Shown here piece after piece: positions 1 to 7,939 of a stretch of 64,000 nt of DNA. The stretch is from the NCBI RefSeq assembly GCF_013141915.1, contig NZ_SROX01000005.1:124001-188000 (forward strand), given 5' to 3'. Position 1 is the first letter of the stretch, and each line of letters opens with the position of its first letter. The notes below the pieces were generated by a model. That model was not told the DNA's origin, made no database searches, and worked only from the letters and a program-made list of their open reading frames with translations. The stretch is from Cupriavidus necator. Lineage in GTDB: Bacteria > Pseudomonadota > Gammaproteobacteria > Burkholderiales > Burkholderiaceae. A program made the position numbers and the translations under genes.

Positions 1-256
1 CCACCGACTGGCCCCAAAGCTCCGACAACCGATGTGCCATCAATCGGCCGACGACGTCGGTTCCGCCACCAGCAGAATAGGGCACGATGAGCGTGACCGT
101 CTTGGACGGGTACTTGGCGGCAGGCGCTTGCGCCCAAGCGCGTCCGCCCGAGATAGAACTCAATGTGATCATCAAAGCCACGCAGAGCAGAGTAGCCAAC
201 GCCTTGCGTCGCGTCGATTGGACCGCCAGATGGGGAGTATTTGCTGTCGCTGTCAT
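1..256 (-). CDS. Bug/TctC-family periplasmic substrate-binding protein, partial (N-terminal 85 residues)
   Basis: The gene reads from an ATG at 256 toward the window start and is cut off at base 1. A GGAGAC ribosome-binding site lies 4 bases before the ATG. The N-terminus has basic residues (QSTRRK), a hydrophobic core and an ALA-type end at AWAQA, so it is exported. It then enters the typical TctC start: YPSKTVTLIVPYSAGGGTD followed by GRLMAHRLSELWGQSV. Members of this family bind carboxylates in the periplasm, with or without TctAB. The gene is divergent from a LysR-type gene at 611, which is the usual arrangement for a regulator and its target. Ligand unknown. Confidence 0.85.
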   Translation of the reverse strand, partial: MTATANTPHLAVQSTRRKALATLLCVALMITLSSISGGRAWAQAPAAKYPSKTVTLIVPYSAGGGTDVVGRLMAHRLSELWGQSV

Positions 257-610
257 CTTTGTCTCCAAGACTGATTGTCGGCAGGCTATGACTTGGCCTG
301 GTTATCGATAGGTGAAGAACGAACGGATCAGTCCAGACGGGACTCGCCGGCGCAAATCAGCGCTTGGATCTCACTCGGTATGTTTGCGTATTTCACTAAC
401 GCGCTACGTCGGCCCGGATGACAGGTTCGTCCCAGGCTTGTCGTACGACGCTCGTGCGCTCAGCGCGCGGCAAGGCAATATCGGCTCGGCTGTTTGTGTG
501 GGTGCGAGCCACACTCCAGCACTTCCTGTAAGAACTGTTCAGCGCTACTCTATCCGTGCCGAACCGCGGCTTGAAGCACTATTTCGACACGCGTTGCGTG
601 TCCATACGGC
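257..610. other. Divergent Bug/LysR intergenic region with one LysR-type box
   Basis: No convincing coding sequence is seen here. The only structured element I find is the dyad at 496-514 described separately. The region should hold both divergent promoters. Confidence 0.5.
496..514. promoter_or_regulatory. Candidate LysR-type operator (T-N11-A dyad)
   Basis: GTGTGG and CCACAC form a perfect 6-base inverted repeat with a 7-base spacer. T499 and A511 are exactly 11 bases apart, as in the LysR T-N11-A box. It lies about 97 bases before the LysR start and about 240 bases before the Bug start. The operator role is inferred. Confidence 0.4.
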
Positions 611-1514
611 ATGGCACACCACATCGACATTGTTACCTTGCGGCTCTTTATCGCTGTATGCGAGGAGGGCAACATCGCTCGTGCAGCCGATCGCGAGGCC
701 ATCGTCGCATCGGCGGTCAGTCGGCGCATCGCCGCCGTCGAGGAAGACGTTGGAACGGCCCTTCTTGTCCGGGGCCGGCGGGGTATCAAGCCAACTGCAG
801 CGGGCGAGACAATGCTGAGGCAGGCTCGTGAGGTGCTTAGGGCCATGGATCGCTTGAGCGCGGAGTTGAGCGACTTCGGCAGCGGCGTGCGCAGTCATGT
901 TCGCGTGGTTGCGGCGCCCGCCGTGATCGCTGGCAACTTGGCAGAAGACCTCGGCGCCTTCCTTGAGGCGTCGCCCAGCGTCGGTATATCGACGGACGAA
1001 CGGACCAGTCCGGAAGTGGTGCAAGCAGTGCGCGAAGGCGCCGCCGAGGTTGGCATCCTGTGGGGCGCGGTTGACTTGAGCAACTTCGAGGTCGAGCCTT
1101 ACCGACGTGACCACCTGTGCCTTTCTCTGCGTCCCGAACATGCGTTGGCACGCAGAGAGACGGTTCGATTTGAAGAGGTGATCGATCAATTAAGCATCGT
1201 CGTTGCCCCTGGCGGGATGTTGGACACGATGCTTAGGCGGGAAGCGACCCGCCTTTCGCGCACGTTGTCGTACCGCATGGAGGTTTCCAGTCTGGACGTC
1301 GCCATGCGTTTCGTGGCGGCGGGACTGGGCACGGCAGTGTTGCCCCGAGAGGGCGCATTGGGACACAGCAAGGAAACGTTCCCTGGTGTTCGTGCCATTG
1401 TCCGACGACTGGGCTAAAAGGCAGTATGTCATCATCACGCGAAAGGCCCATGGGCAATCAATGGCGACGCGACAGCTAATTGACCACTTGCGAAGCCGGG
1501 CGTCTGCACAATGA
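611..1514 (+). pseudogene. LysR-family transcriptional regulator with a C-terminal frameshift
   Basis: The N-terminal winged-helix HTH is clear (LRLFIAVCEEGNIARAADRE, then SAVSRRIAAVEEDVG and the TAAGE wing end), followed by a LysR substrate domain. The frame from 611 stops at 1417 after 268 residues. The missing family C-terminus continues in the next frame to 1514: VPLSDDWAKRQYVIITRK, then RQLIDHLRSRASAQ, the usual 'VPL.D.WA.R' ending. The switch lies at about 1369-1395 and equals one extra base. It may be a true pseudogene, a slightly shortened working protein, or a sequencing error. Its likely target is the divergent Bug gene at 1-256. Confidence 0.8.
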
Positions 1515-1904
1515 GCAGTCGGGGGATTGTTCAATCAGGCCGGTCCAGCCGGTGAGACGAACCGTAGCCCAGACATTGACAGCGCATGAGCATGACTGCT
1601 GCGCTCGACCGCCGCCTTCGGTACCGTTTCTCTCGGCCACATGGCTTGGAAAGTCAGCACCATCGAAGGGTACGCCTGTACACCACCACCGGCGTCATCA
1701 GCCCGAGCGCGACGCCGGCAAGCGTCGGGGGGTACTCCGCATGACAAGAGGCGCGGAGTGACCGCATTCTGGGAGAAGCGGTCGTCTGAATGGCTCGGTC
1801 CGGGCGACGTCTTCCGTCCCTTGCTGGCCGAAGGCGGTCGCCCTCAGGCACCGACGCAGAGTGGGTCCGCGAGCTTCCGTAGACGATCCGGAGCGGCCTT
1901 CCGT

Positions 1905-1985
1905 GTTTCCTGAAAGCGGACGCAGCCAGCCGGGGAGTTCGCCAGTGCCGTCCCAGGCATGGCCAGTGGCGTCTCTGTAGCGGAT
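1905..1985 (-). pseudogene. Relic of an H-NS-family C-terminal DNA-binding domain
   Basis: Minus-strand translation gives IRYRDATGHAWDGTGELP followed by GWLRPL. It lines up with the H-NS tail pattern Y-R-(D/N)-x-x-T-G-x-x-W-x-G-x-G-x-x-P-x-W. No coiled-coil N-terminus precedes it, and the open frame around it (1698-2099) is otherwise unlike H-NS. It is probably a fragment. Similarity was judged by eye only. Confidence 0.35.
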
Positions 1986-2070
1986 GGTAGCGACAGCTTG
2001 CCTGGTGTGACTCCATTCGTATTGCTTCTTCCGGCGGCGAACTGGCCTGGTTGAGAACCCATTGCTGAGG

Positions 2071-2202
2071 GTGCCGCTGATCTTCAGCGGCCCGGGCAAG
2101 ACCGATGCGGAACTGGCCGGCGCGCTCCAGTTCGGCGTCGAGGAGCCGGATCCCCTTGACCAGACCCGGCCGGCGAACGATGTGCGGCGGACGAGACGCT
2201 GA
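2071..2202 (+). pseudogene. Relic of a type III PLP-dependent decarboxylase
   Basis: A 43-codon plus-strand segment begins VPLIFSGPGKTDAELAGALQ and continues FGVEE. It resembles the 'GPGKTDAEL..A...G' stretch of diaminopimelate/ornithine-type decarboxylases. No start, catalytic lysine or C-terminal barrel is present. If real it is a short remnant. Confidence 0.25.
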
Positions 2203-2211
2203 TCTAAACGG

Positions 2212-2856
2212 TCACCGCTTCCAGCTTGAGTTCAGAATAATGCTGCACAAGTTCACCCGCTCGAAGCTTGGATCCTTGTAGGCAAGGAAATCATCGTTGA
2301 AAGTGCCAAACGTACTACCGGGCCGATGCTTCATACCGTGATAGAAGGCATCGATCATCTTGGCGGCGAAATCAGGGTCGCGGGGATATGCAGCAATCAC
2401 CGCGTCGCGCTGTTCGTCCGTGAAGTCCTCAAAGCCACGTCCAGCCACGTCCATTCCCGCCCCGGCCTGCACTAACGCGATTTCCCCGTGCATGTGTTCC
2501 GGAATTCCCGGAGTCGTATGGAGCGCAACAGCTGTCCAGACCTTGTCCACGTCATCCTCGGACAGATTATGGCTTCGCAGGAAATCGCGCGCGGCGTTCG
2601 CGCCATCCACCTCGAAGCGGAGCTGGCTCTCGCGATATTTCGATGTGAGGCCGATATCATGGAACATCGCTGCGACGTAAAGCAGCTCCGGATCGAAGGC
2701 CAGGCCCTGTTGTTTCCCAAGCAACGCCCCCCACAAATAGACGCGAGTGGAGTGGCTGAACAGCAATTCACTTTCGGTGTCGCGAATGAGTTGCGTGACC
2801 TCTCTTGCCAGCTTGCTGTCGGGGATCATGGCGCTAAGCACGCGGCTCGTTGACAT
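2212..2856 (-). CDS. HD-domain hydrolase, cyanamide-hydratase-like
   Basis: A 214-residue HD-superfamily protein. Visible metal ligands are H35 (FSHSTRVY), H66-D67 (MFHDIG) and H113 (ALHTTPG). The pattern SHSxRV...HDIG...F...A...H resembles the HD hydrolases that include yeast Ddi2 cyanamide hydratase, rather than the cyclic-di-GMP HD-GYP group, because no GYP motif is present. I start it at 2856 because AAGGAAG lies 9 bases upstream; an in-frame start at 2889 lacks this. It is last in a minus-strand group after an amidase (105-base gap), which suggests a role in nitrogen-compound breakdown. The substrate is unknown. Confidence 0.8.
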   Translation of the reverse strand: MSTSRVLSAMIPDSKLAREVTQLIRDTESELLFSHSTRVYLWGALLGKQQGLAFDPELLYVAAMFHDIGLTSKYRESQLRFEVDGANAARDFLRSHNLSEDDVDKVWTAVALHTTPGIPEHMHGEIALVQAGAGMDVAGRGFEDFTDEQRDAVIAAYPRDPDFAAKMIDAFYHGMKHRPGSTFGTFNDDFLAYKDPSFERVNLCSIILNSSWKR

Positions 2857-2961
2857 GGCTTTGTCTTCCTTACGTTGTAACGCTATCAATTTGTATCGAG
2901 AGCCGGGCGACGCTGGCTATCAGTGGTCGCGGCGATGACATAAAGCTTGCCGCTCCTCATG

Positions 2962-4482
2962 CTATTCGCGTTCCCAGCGCAACTCGTTGAGAATGCCGCA
3001 TTCCGCCTCGATGATCTCGCCCGCGTGGAGCAGGCGCATTTCGCGAAAGCTGCCGGCGACCAATTGGACGCCTACCGGCCGATCATCGGCAACACCGGTC
3101 GGCACATGGAGACCAGGCAATCCGCTGGCCGCCACGGCGATGAGCGGGCTTTGCACTGCCATCAAGGCCTTCATGTCCGCTACGGTGCCGAGGTCGGCGC
3201 CCCAGGGCAGGGGCATGTGACACGAGGTAGGCATCAGCGCGAGCGGATACTTGGCGAACTGTTCGCACCATTCGCGGCGCAGGTTGTCCCGATCCGCGAT
3301 CGCCCGCGCATAGCCCGCCAGGTCGACCCCGGGTGAGCACCGTGCCATGTTGTGGACTGCAGTGCTTATGTCCGGATCGCCGATGGCATCCACTGCGGCG
3401 ATCATTCCGAATCCGCACTCGGTCATGACGATTTGCTCCCAGATTCTCACGCCGCGCTCCAGGTTAGGCATGCGCACTCGTTCCACCCGGTAGCCGGCGG
3501 TGGCGAGCGCACCCGCCGCTTTCCGCAGTGCGTCCAGAACCGGCGGCTCCAGCTCGACACCATCGATCTCGTCCACCAGGGCCACGCGCACCGGAAGGCA
3601 ATCGTCGTCGAAGTGCATTCGTGCATCCACCCACAGCGGGTCCATGCCGCCACCATCGGCCATGGCTTCCAGGCCCAGCCGCGCATCGGCGATGGTGTGC
3701 GTCAACGGCCCCTGGGCGGACATGGACTGCAGCCCGAAGAAGCGTTGCTGCGTTGTGGGGTGGTAGGCGGGAATCCGCCCCGGCGTCGCCCGCAGGCCCA
3801 CCACGCCGTTAACGTATGCGGGATAACGAATGGAGCCGGCGATGTCGGTGCCGTGGGCAATCGGGCACATCCCCGCGGCGACGGAGACGCCGGCGCCACC
3901 GCTGGATCCGCCGGACGTCACCGCCGACGTCCATGGATTGGTGGTGCGACCATGGATCGGGTTCTCCGTGAACCAGCGGAAGGAGTGGGGCGGTGTATTC
4001 GTCCGGCCGATGACAATGGCCCCGGCGCGGCGCAGGTTGGTTACCACCGCGCTATCGTCCGGTGCGATCCGCGCCTTCCAGAGGGTGGTGCCATTGGTGG
4101 TGGCCTGGCCTCGTACATCCACATTCAGCTTGATGGAGACTGGCACGCCGGCCAGTGGCCCCATCGCCTTGCCCTGCCTGCGTTGCTCGTCTATCGCGGC
4201 GGCACTGGCGAGCGCATGGTCGCGGTCCATATGGACGATGGCGTTGAGGGACGGATTCACGCTCTCGATCCGTGCATAGACGCTTTCCACAACCTCGACG
4301 CTGGAGACGTGGCCCGCGCGTACTGCGGCACTGATTTCCGTGGCGCGCCAACGCCATGGTTCGCCGGAGGCGGGAAGATGACTGGGGCGCGCAACGCGCT
4401 TGGCGGGGGTGGCAGTTTTGCCTGAGTGGATCATGGAAATATCTGTGCTGCGGGGAGCGCGTGGGCGCCCGCTACCTGCCAT
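2962..4482 (-). CDS. Amidase-signature family amidase
   Basis: A 506-residue cytoplasmic hydrolase of the Ser-cisSer-Lys amidase family, which releases ammonia or an amine from amides. The full triad is visible: K118 in VPVSIKLNVD, cis-Ser S193 in GGSSGGAG, and nucleophile S217 in GTDIAGSIRYP. The C-terminal GLPGLHVPTGV and PVGVQLVAG blocks are also typical. The gene starts 27 bases after the upstream MFS transporter stop, so co-transcription is likely. An alternative start at 4434 (MIHSGKT) would shorten it by 16 residues; neither start has a clear ribosome-binding site. The neighbouring aromatic-acid-type importer suggests an aromatic or heterocyclic amide substrate, which is only inference. 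Confidence 0.9.
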   Translation of the reverse strand: MAGSGRPRAPRSTDISMIHSGKTATPAKRVARPSHLPASGEPWRWRATEISAAVRAGHVSSVEVVESVYARIESVNPSLNAIVHMDRDHALASAAAIDEQRRQGKAMGPLAGVPVSIKLNVDVRGQATTNGTTLWKARIAPDDSAVVTNLRRAGAIVIGRTNTPPHSFRWFTENPIHGRTTNPWTSAVTSGGSSGGAGVSVAAGMCPIAHGTDIAGSIRYPAYVNGVVGLRATPGRIPAYHPTTQQRFFGLQSMSAQGPLTHTIADARLGLEAMADGGGMDPLWVDARMHFDDDCLPVRVALVDEIDGVELEPPVLDALRKAAGALATAGYRVERVRMPNLERGVRIWEQIVMTECGFGMIAAVDAIGDPDISTAVHNMARCSPGVDLAGYARAIADRDNLRREWCEQFAKYPLALMPTSCHMPLPWGADLGTVADMKALMAVQSPLIAVAASGLPGLHVPTGVADDRPVGVQLVAGSFREMRLLHAGEIIEAECGILNELRWERE

Positions 4483-4509
4483 GCGGTATCGGGCGCCGAT
4501 GCCTCGCGT

Positions 4510-5883
4510 CTAGTGCTCGCTGAGGGCGGCGGCAGTGGCCGGACTATGTGAGAGGTTGCCATGGGACGCGCAAGCGCCCCGGTTGCGGGGTTTTCGATTG
4601 ATCAGCAATACCGCCATGAACGCGATGGCAGCGGGAACGGCCATCAGCAGGAAGTTGAGCTGCAGCGGCAAGTTCATCGCGACAACGAAGCCCAGCATCA
4701 CGGGTGCCGAAATCGCGCCAAGGCGGCCGACGCCGGATGCCCAGCCGATGCCCGTGGCCCGGCTCGACAGGGGATAGTACTGACCGGCATAGGCGTAGAC
4801 CACGATCTGGGTACCGATGGTCGCGGCGCCGGCCACGCACAGCAGCAGGTACAGCGCCGTGGTCGGCGGCTTGTAGCCGAGCAAGGTAATCGAGATGCCA
4901 GCCAGTGCGAACATGCAGAGCAGCACACGCTTGATGCTGTAGCGGTCGGCCAGCATGCCGCCGCCGATTGCGCCGATCATGCCGCCGAGATTGAGGATCA
5001 ATACGAAGGTGAGGGCGGATCCCAGGCTGTAGCCCGCATTGGCCATGATCTTGGTCAGCCAGGAACTCAGCGCGTAGACCATGAACAGGCACATGAAGAA
5101 CGTAAGCCAGAACATGCACGTACTCATGCCGCGCCCGTTCGCAAACAGGGTCCGGATCGGCGTGGACCCTGGGGTCGGCTCGTTGGGAATCACGAACCGG
5201 TCGCCCGGTTCAGGCGCGTAGTCGGGGCTCAGTCGAACGGCAACGGCCGTGAGTTCCGCGTTCCTGCGCTGCCGGATCAGGTAGGGAATCGATTCCGGCA
5301 TTGACCTGAGCAGGAACGGGACGATCGCCAGCGGCGCGGCTGCGGCGAAGAACACCGCCTGCCAGCCATAATGTTCGATCAGGCCCTTGCCGAGCAGCGC
5401 CGCAATCATGCCGCCCACGGAGTAGCCGCTGAACATCAGGGTAACCAGTGTCCCGCGCAGCTTATGGGGCGAAAACTCGGTCATCTGCGCCACCACAGCC
5501 GGCATCACGCCGCCAATGCCCAGGCCCGCCATGAAGCGGAGCACACCAAAGGTTACGGGGTCGCGCGCCAGCCCCGCCGCGGCGGTGAACACACTGAACA
5601 GCCCCACACAGAGCGCGATGGCGCGGCGCCGGCCGATCCTGTCCGCCAGGGTTCCGAGCAACACCGCCCCGCACATCGCGCCAAACAACGCCGCGCTGAC
5701 CATGATGCCGGCATGCGCGGATTCCACATTCAGATCCTTCATGATGTAGGGCAAGGCAATGCCCGCGACTGCCAGGTCATACCCATCGAAGATAATGACC
5801 AGGGCACACCACGCAAGCACCACGCCATGCAATGACGTGAAACGCGAATGCTCTGCGAGCTTGAATATGTCGATATTACGCAT
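4510..5883 (-). CDS. MFS transporter, aromatic acid:H+ symporter (AAHS) family
   Basis: A 457-residue, 12-helix transporter. Diagnostic AAHS features are the DGYD motif in helix 1 (D33-D36) and the loop 2-3 motif GTLADRIGRRRA (about 78-89), repeated in degenerate form as GGMLADRYSIKR in the second half. PcaK, BenK and relatives import aromatic carboxylates with protons. The start is well supported by GGAGGAGAACC directly before ATG 5883. A GC hairpin (5895-5916) touches that ribosome-binding site. It is the first large gene of a minus-strand group with an amidase and an HD hydrolase, under a GlxA-type regulator. Exact substrate unknown. Confidence 0.9.
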   Translation of the reverse strand: MRNIDIFKLAEHSRFTSLHGVVLAWCALVIIFDGYDLAVAGIALPYIMKDLNVESAHAGIMVSAALFGAMCGAVLLGTLADRIGRRRAIALCVGLFSVFTAAAGLARDPVTFGVLRFMAGLGIGGVMPAVVAQMTEFSPHKLRGTLVTLMFSGYSVGGMIAALLGKGLIEHYGWQAVFFAAAAPLAIVPFLLRSMPESIPYLIRQRRNAELTAVAVRLSPDYAPEPGDRFVIPNEPTPGSTPIRTLFANGRGMSTCMFWLTFFMCLFMVYALSSWLTKIMANAGYSLGSALTFVLILNLGGMIGAIGGGMLADRYSIKRVLLCMFALAGISITLLGYKPPTTALYLLLCVAGAATIGTQIVVYAYAGQYYPLSSRATGIGWASGVGRLGAISAPVMLGFVVAMNLPLQLNFLLMAVPAAIAFMAVLLINRKPRNRGACASHGNLSHSPATAAALSEH

Positions 5884-5894
5884 GGTTCTCCTCC

Positions 5895-5916
5895 GGCCCG
5901 TCTTTTAATGCGGGCC
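5895..5916 (-). promoter_or_regulatory. Leader hairpin abutting the ribosome-binding site of the MFS gene
   Basis: GGCCCG and CGGGCC form a 6-base stem around a 10-base AT-rich loop. In the minus-strand transcript the stem runs straight into GGAGGAG before the MFS start. It could modulate translation, which is inferred. It has no U-run, so it is not a typical terminator. Confidence 0.35.
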
Positions 5917-5942
5917 TTCACTGCAAGTCGGGGCGCGGCGCG

Positions 5943-6194
5943 TCAACGCCGCAAAGGCCATTTGCGTGTCCTGGCTCTGGCGTATTGCGAGAGGGTTCTG
6001 CTGCCCGAGCCCGCATGGCGCCCGTGCTGCTGTGCCGCGAGAGCCAGCCGATCCGAAACCAGGATCCCGATGATTACGGTCGCCGATACACCGACGGCCA
6101 CCGCGCCGAGAGCCATGGCGATAAGCATGAAGATATCCACTGAATCCGTCCTGATGATGCCTTGTGCGGAGCTCGGAAAATCGCGTTCATTCAA
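5943..6194 (-). CDS. Possible small single-pass membrane protein
   Basis: An open frame directly before the MFS gene contains one strong hydrophobic segment (MLIAMALGAVAVGVSATVII) and a basic, arginine-rich tail (LSQYARARTRKWPLRR). The longest form starts at a TTG (6194, 83 residues). A GTG start at about 6140 with AGGA 8 bases upstream gives a 65-residue protein and looks better. No family is recognised. It could be a small membrane protein co-transcribed with the transporter, or a chance open frame. Confidence 0.3.
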   Translation of the reverse strand: MNERDFPSSAQGIIRTDSVDIFMLIAMALGAVAVGVSATVIIGILVSDRLALAAQQHGRHAGSGSRTLSQYARARTRKWPLRR

Positions 6195-6592
6195 TTAACC
6201 AAGCGCTGGAGAAACGACCCGTCTTCCATCGATTGACCTTTCCGGGCGGTTCAGAAAAGCGGGTCGTGAACGGATTCTAGGGCGGATTTCGGGCGTTCTT
6301 CCGCCCCGCGCGCCGAGTGTCCAGCACTGTTATCAGGTTGGCGGAGTTGGTGCGCCAAGCTGGCCAGAAGTGTCCATGTGAACGGATCTGGACAACCTGT
6401 GGGATGTGCGTTTTCGGTAGGCAGACGGTGTCGGCCGGCGCAAGATTCTCCCGACCAATCGGACCGATGGGGCGAGTCCGCCGCGCACCCTCGCGCCATC
6501 CTGGCCGCGGCGAGCGTTGCCTGGCACAGAGAGATTCGACGAAACGGCCCGCAGTTCCTCAAACGCCCGCAGCCATATTTGCCGCCACGTAT
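6195..6592. other. Intergenic region downstream of the GlxA-type regulator
   Basis: No gene is supported in these 398 bases. The only structure seen is a 7-base stem GGGCGGA (6280-6286) / TCCGCCC (6300-6306), which lacks a T-run. It may help end the regulator transcript. The promoter of the transporter-amidase group probably lies at the low-coordinate end. Confidence 0.4.
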
Positions 6593-7603
6593 TTATTCAG
6601 GCTTGCGCGGGCTCGTACCGGTCTTCTGTTTCTCCGAGTGCAGGGAACGGAAGCGATGCTTGTACTCCAGCGGCGTCAGCTCAAGCCTGCGCTGGAATGC
6701 CCGGCGCAGCCCGGTCGGACTGTCGAACCCACATTTCGCGGCGATTTCCTTCATCGAGCAATCGGTCTCTTCCAGCATGCGCCTTGCCGCATCGATGCGG
6801 GCGTCGTTGAGGAATGCCATGGGACTGATGCCGCAATCCCGCGCGAACAGGCGCGAAAGATTGCGGGCGCTCATGTGTGCCTGCTTTGCAATCGAGTCCA
6901 GAGTGTGCTGCTGCCGCAGGTTTTCCTGCAGATAGTGCTGCAGCCGCTCGACCTCCGAGTTTGCCGTCCCCTGGACATCCAGCAAGGGGCTGAACTGCGA
7001 CTGGCCGCCTGCGCGACGCAAATAGACGATCAGGTACTTGGCCACATCGAGGGCAAGTACCCTGCCGCAATCCTCCTCGATCAATGCCAGGCTGAGATCG
7101 ATGCCTGCGGTCACGCCCGCAGTCGTGTAGATGCCCTTGTCCTTGACGTAGATGCGATCCGGCTCGACGATGGCGCGCGGAAACTGCCGGGCAAGATTGC
7201 CGGCGTCGATCCAGTGGGTCGTTGCCGTGCGCCCGTCGAGCAATCCCGCCGCACCCAGCAGGAACGCCCCGTTGCAGATTGCCGCAAGGCGGCGACAAGT
7301 CCGGCTCCGGGCCACCACCCACTCGCAAAGACCCACGTCCTGCATCGCATCGAAGATTCCCACGCCGCCTGGGATCAGAACAGTGTCGAAATCGGGGCAG
7401 GGATCGAAGATCGTGCGATCCGGCACCACGGTCATGCCGCTCGACGAAGTAATGCTGCCCCGCGTCGTTCCAACCGTCATGATGCCGTACTGGTGCACTC
7501 GGCGACTGAGCGCCTCGGCCTCAGCAAATGCATCCCGTGGACCTGCAACATCCAGCAGTTGAAAGCCGGGAAACAGCAGTATGCCGACAGTAATCTTCGT
7601 CAT
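6593..7603 (-). CDS. GlxA-type transcriptional regulator (DJ-1/PfpI domain plus AraC HTH)
   Basis: A 336-residue cytoplasmic regulator. Residues 1 to about 190 form a DJ-1/PfpI-like domain starting TKITVGILLFPGFQLLDVAG and including the nucleophile-elbow segment AAICNGAFLLGAAGLL. The C-terminal 100 residues hold two AraC HTH units (LDSIAKQAHMSARNLSRLFA and MKEIAAKCGFDSPTGLRRAF). I start it at ATG 7603, where similarity to the family begins; the frame is open to 7873, but that extension belongs to a relic. It is upstream of, and co-oriented with, the transporter-amidase-HD group and probably regulates it. Effector unknown. Confidence 0.9.
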   Translation of the reverse strand: MTKITVGILLFPGFQLLDVAGPRDAFAEAEALSRRVHQYGIMTVGTTRGSITSSSGMTVVPDRTIFDPCPDFDTVLIPGGVGIFDAMQDVGLCEWVVARSRTCRRLAAICNGAFLLGAAGLLDGRTATTHWIDAGNLARQFPRAIVEPDRIYVKDKGIYTTAGVTAGIDLSLALIEEDCGRVLALDVAKYLIVYLRRAGGQSQFSPLLDVQGTANSEVERLQHYLQENLRQQHTLDSIAKQAHMSARNLSRLFARDCGISPMAFLNDARIDAARRMLEETDCSMKEIAAKCGFDSPTGLRRAFQRRLELTPLEYKHRFRSLHSEKQKTGTSPRKPE

Positions 7604-7777
7604 TGTCGAAAAGGAGTTCTCACCTAGCCATGCAAGCCTCTGAAACGGGGCATCGGTATGATATCGGAAGGGCGGAGGCCCGGTTTCCCGAAGCGCGGCG
7701 CTGCCTTGGCGTAGCGGAGGGCGAGATGGCGGCCTGGAACGGCACTTCTTTTGCCCCGGCCCTGTCCCGTGCGCCAC

Positions 7778-7873
7778 GCCCGCGGCTCGCTCCGGCTCCG
7801 CAATGCAAAGGCTCACCGTCCTCTTGCTGACCCCAAGCTGGACCGCAGCGGCGGTTAAGGTGCCAAGCGACAT
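7778..7873 (-). pseudogene. Relic of a LysR-type HTH
   Basis: The minus-strand frame reads GTLTAAAVQLGVSKRTVSLC then IAEPERAAG, closely matching the LysR helix-turn-helix (GSLTAAA..LGVSQ..VS..I..LE..LG). No effector domain follows, and the preceding residues are in another frame. It appears to be a fragment fused in frame ahead of the GlxA-type gene. The rest of 7604-7939 holds nothing recognisable. Confidence 0.35.
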
Positions 7874-7939
7874 CGGCCGAGGTCCCGACAGGGCGCCTGA
7901 TGAACCAGTAGTCGCGGCAGCCAGCGCGGCGCGCCGCCC

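Larger units (their letters stand above)
1515..2211. other. Decayed intergenic stretch with gene relics
   Basis: No intact gene is supported over about 700 bases. Two short segments resemble ends of known families (listed separately): an H-NS-like tail on the minus strand and a PLP-decarboxylase-like segment on the plus strand. The other open frames are arginine- and proline-rich GC artefacts. Confidence 0.5.

Noticed and set aside
6317..7627. 436-codon plus-strand frame opposite the GlxA-type regulator
   Set aside because: No domain or ribosome-binding site; antisense to a clear DJ-1/AraC protein.
7604..7873. Extending the GlxA-type regulator to the start at 7873
   Set aside because: The extension looks like a LysR HTH relic and a low-complexity linker, while family similarity begins at 7603.
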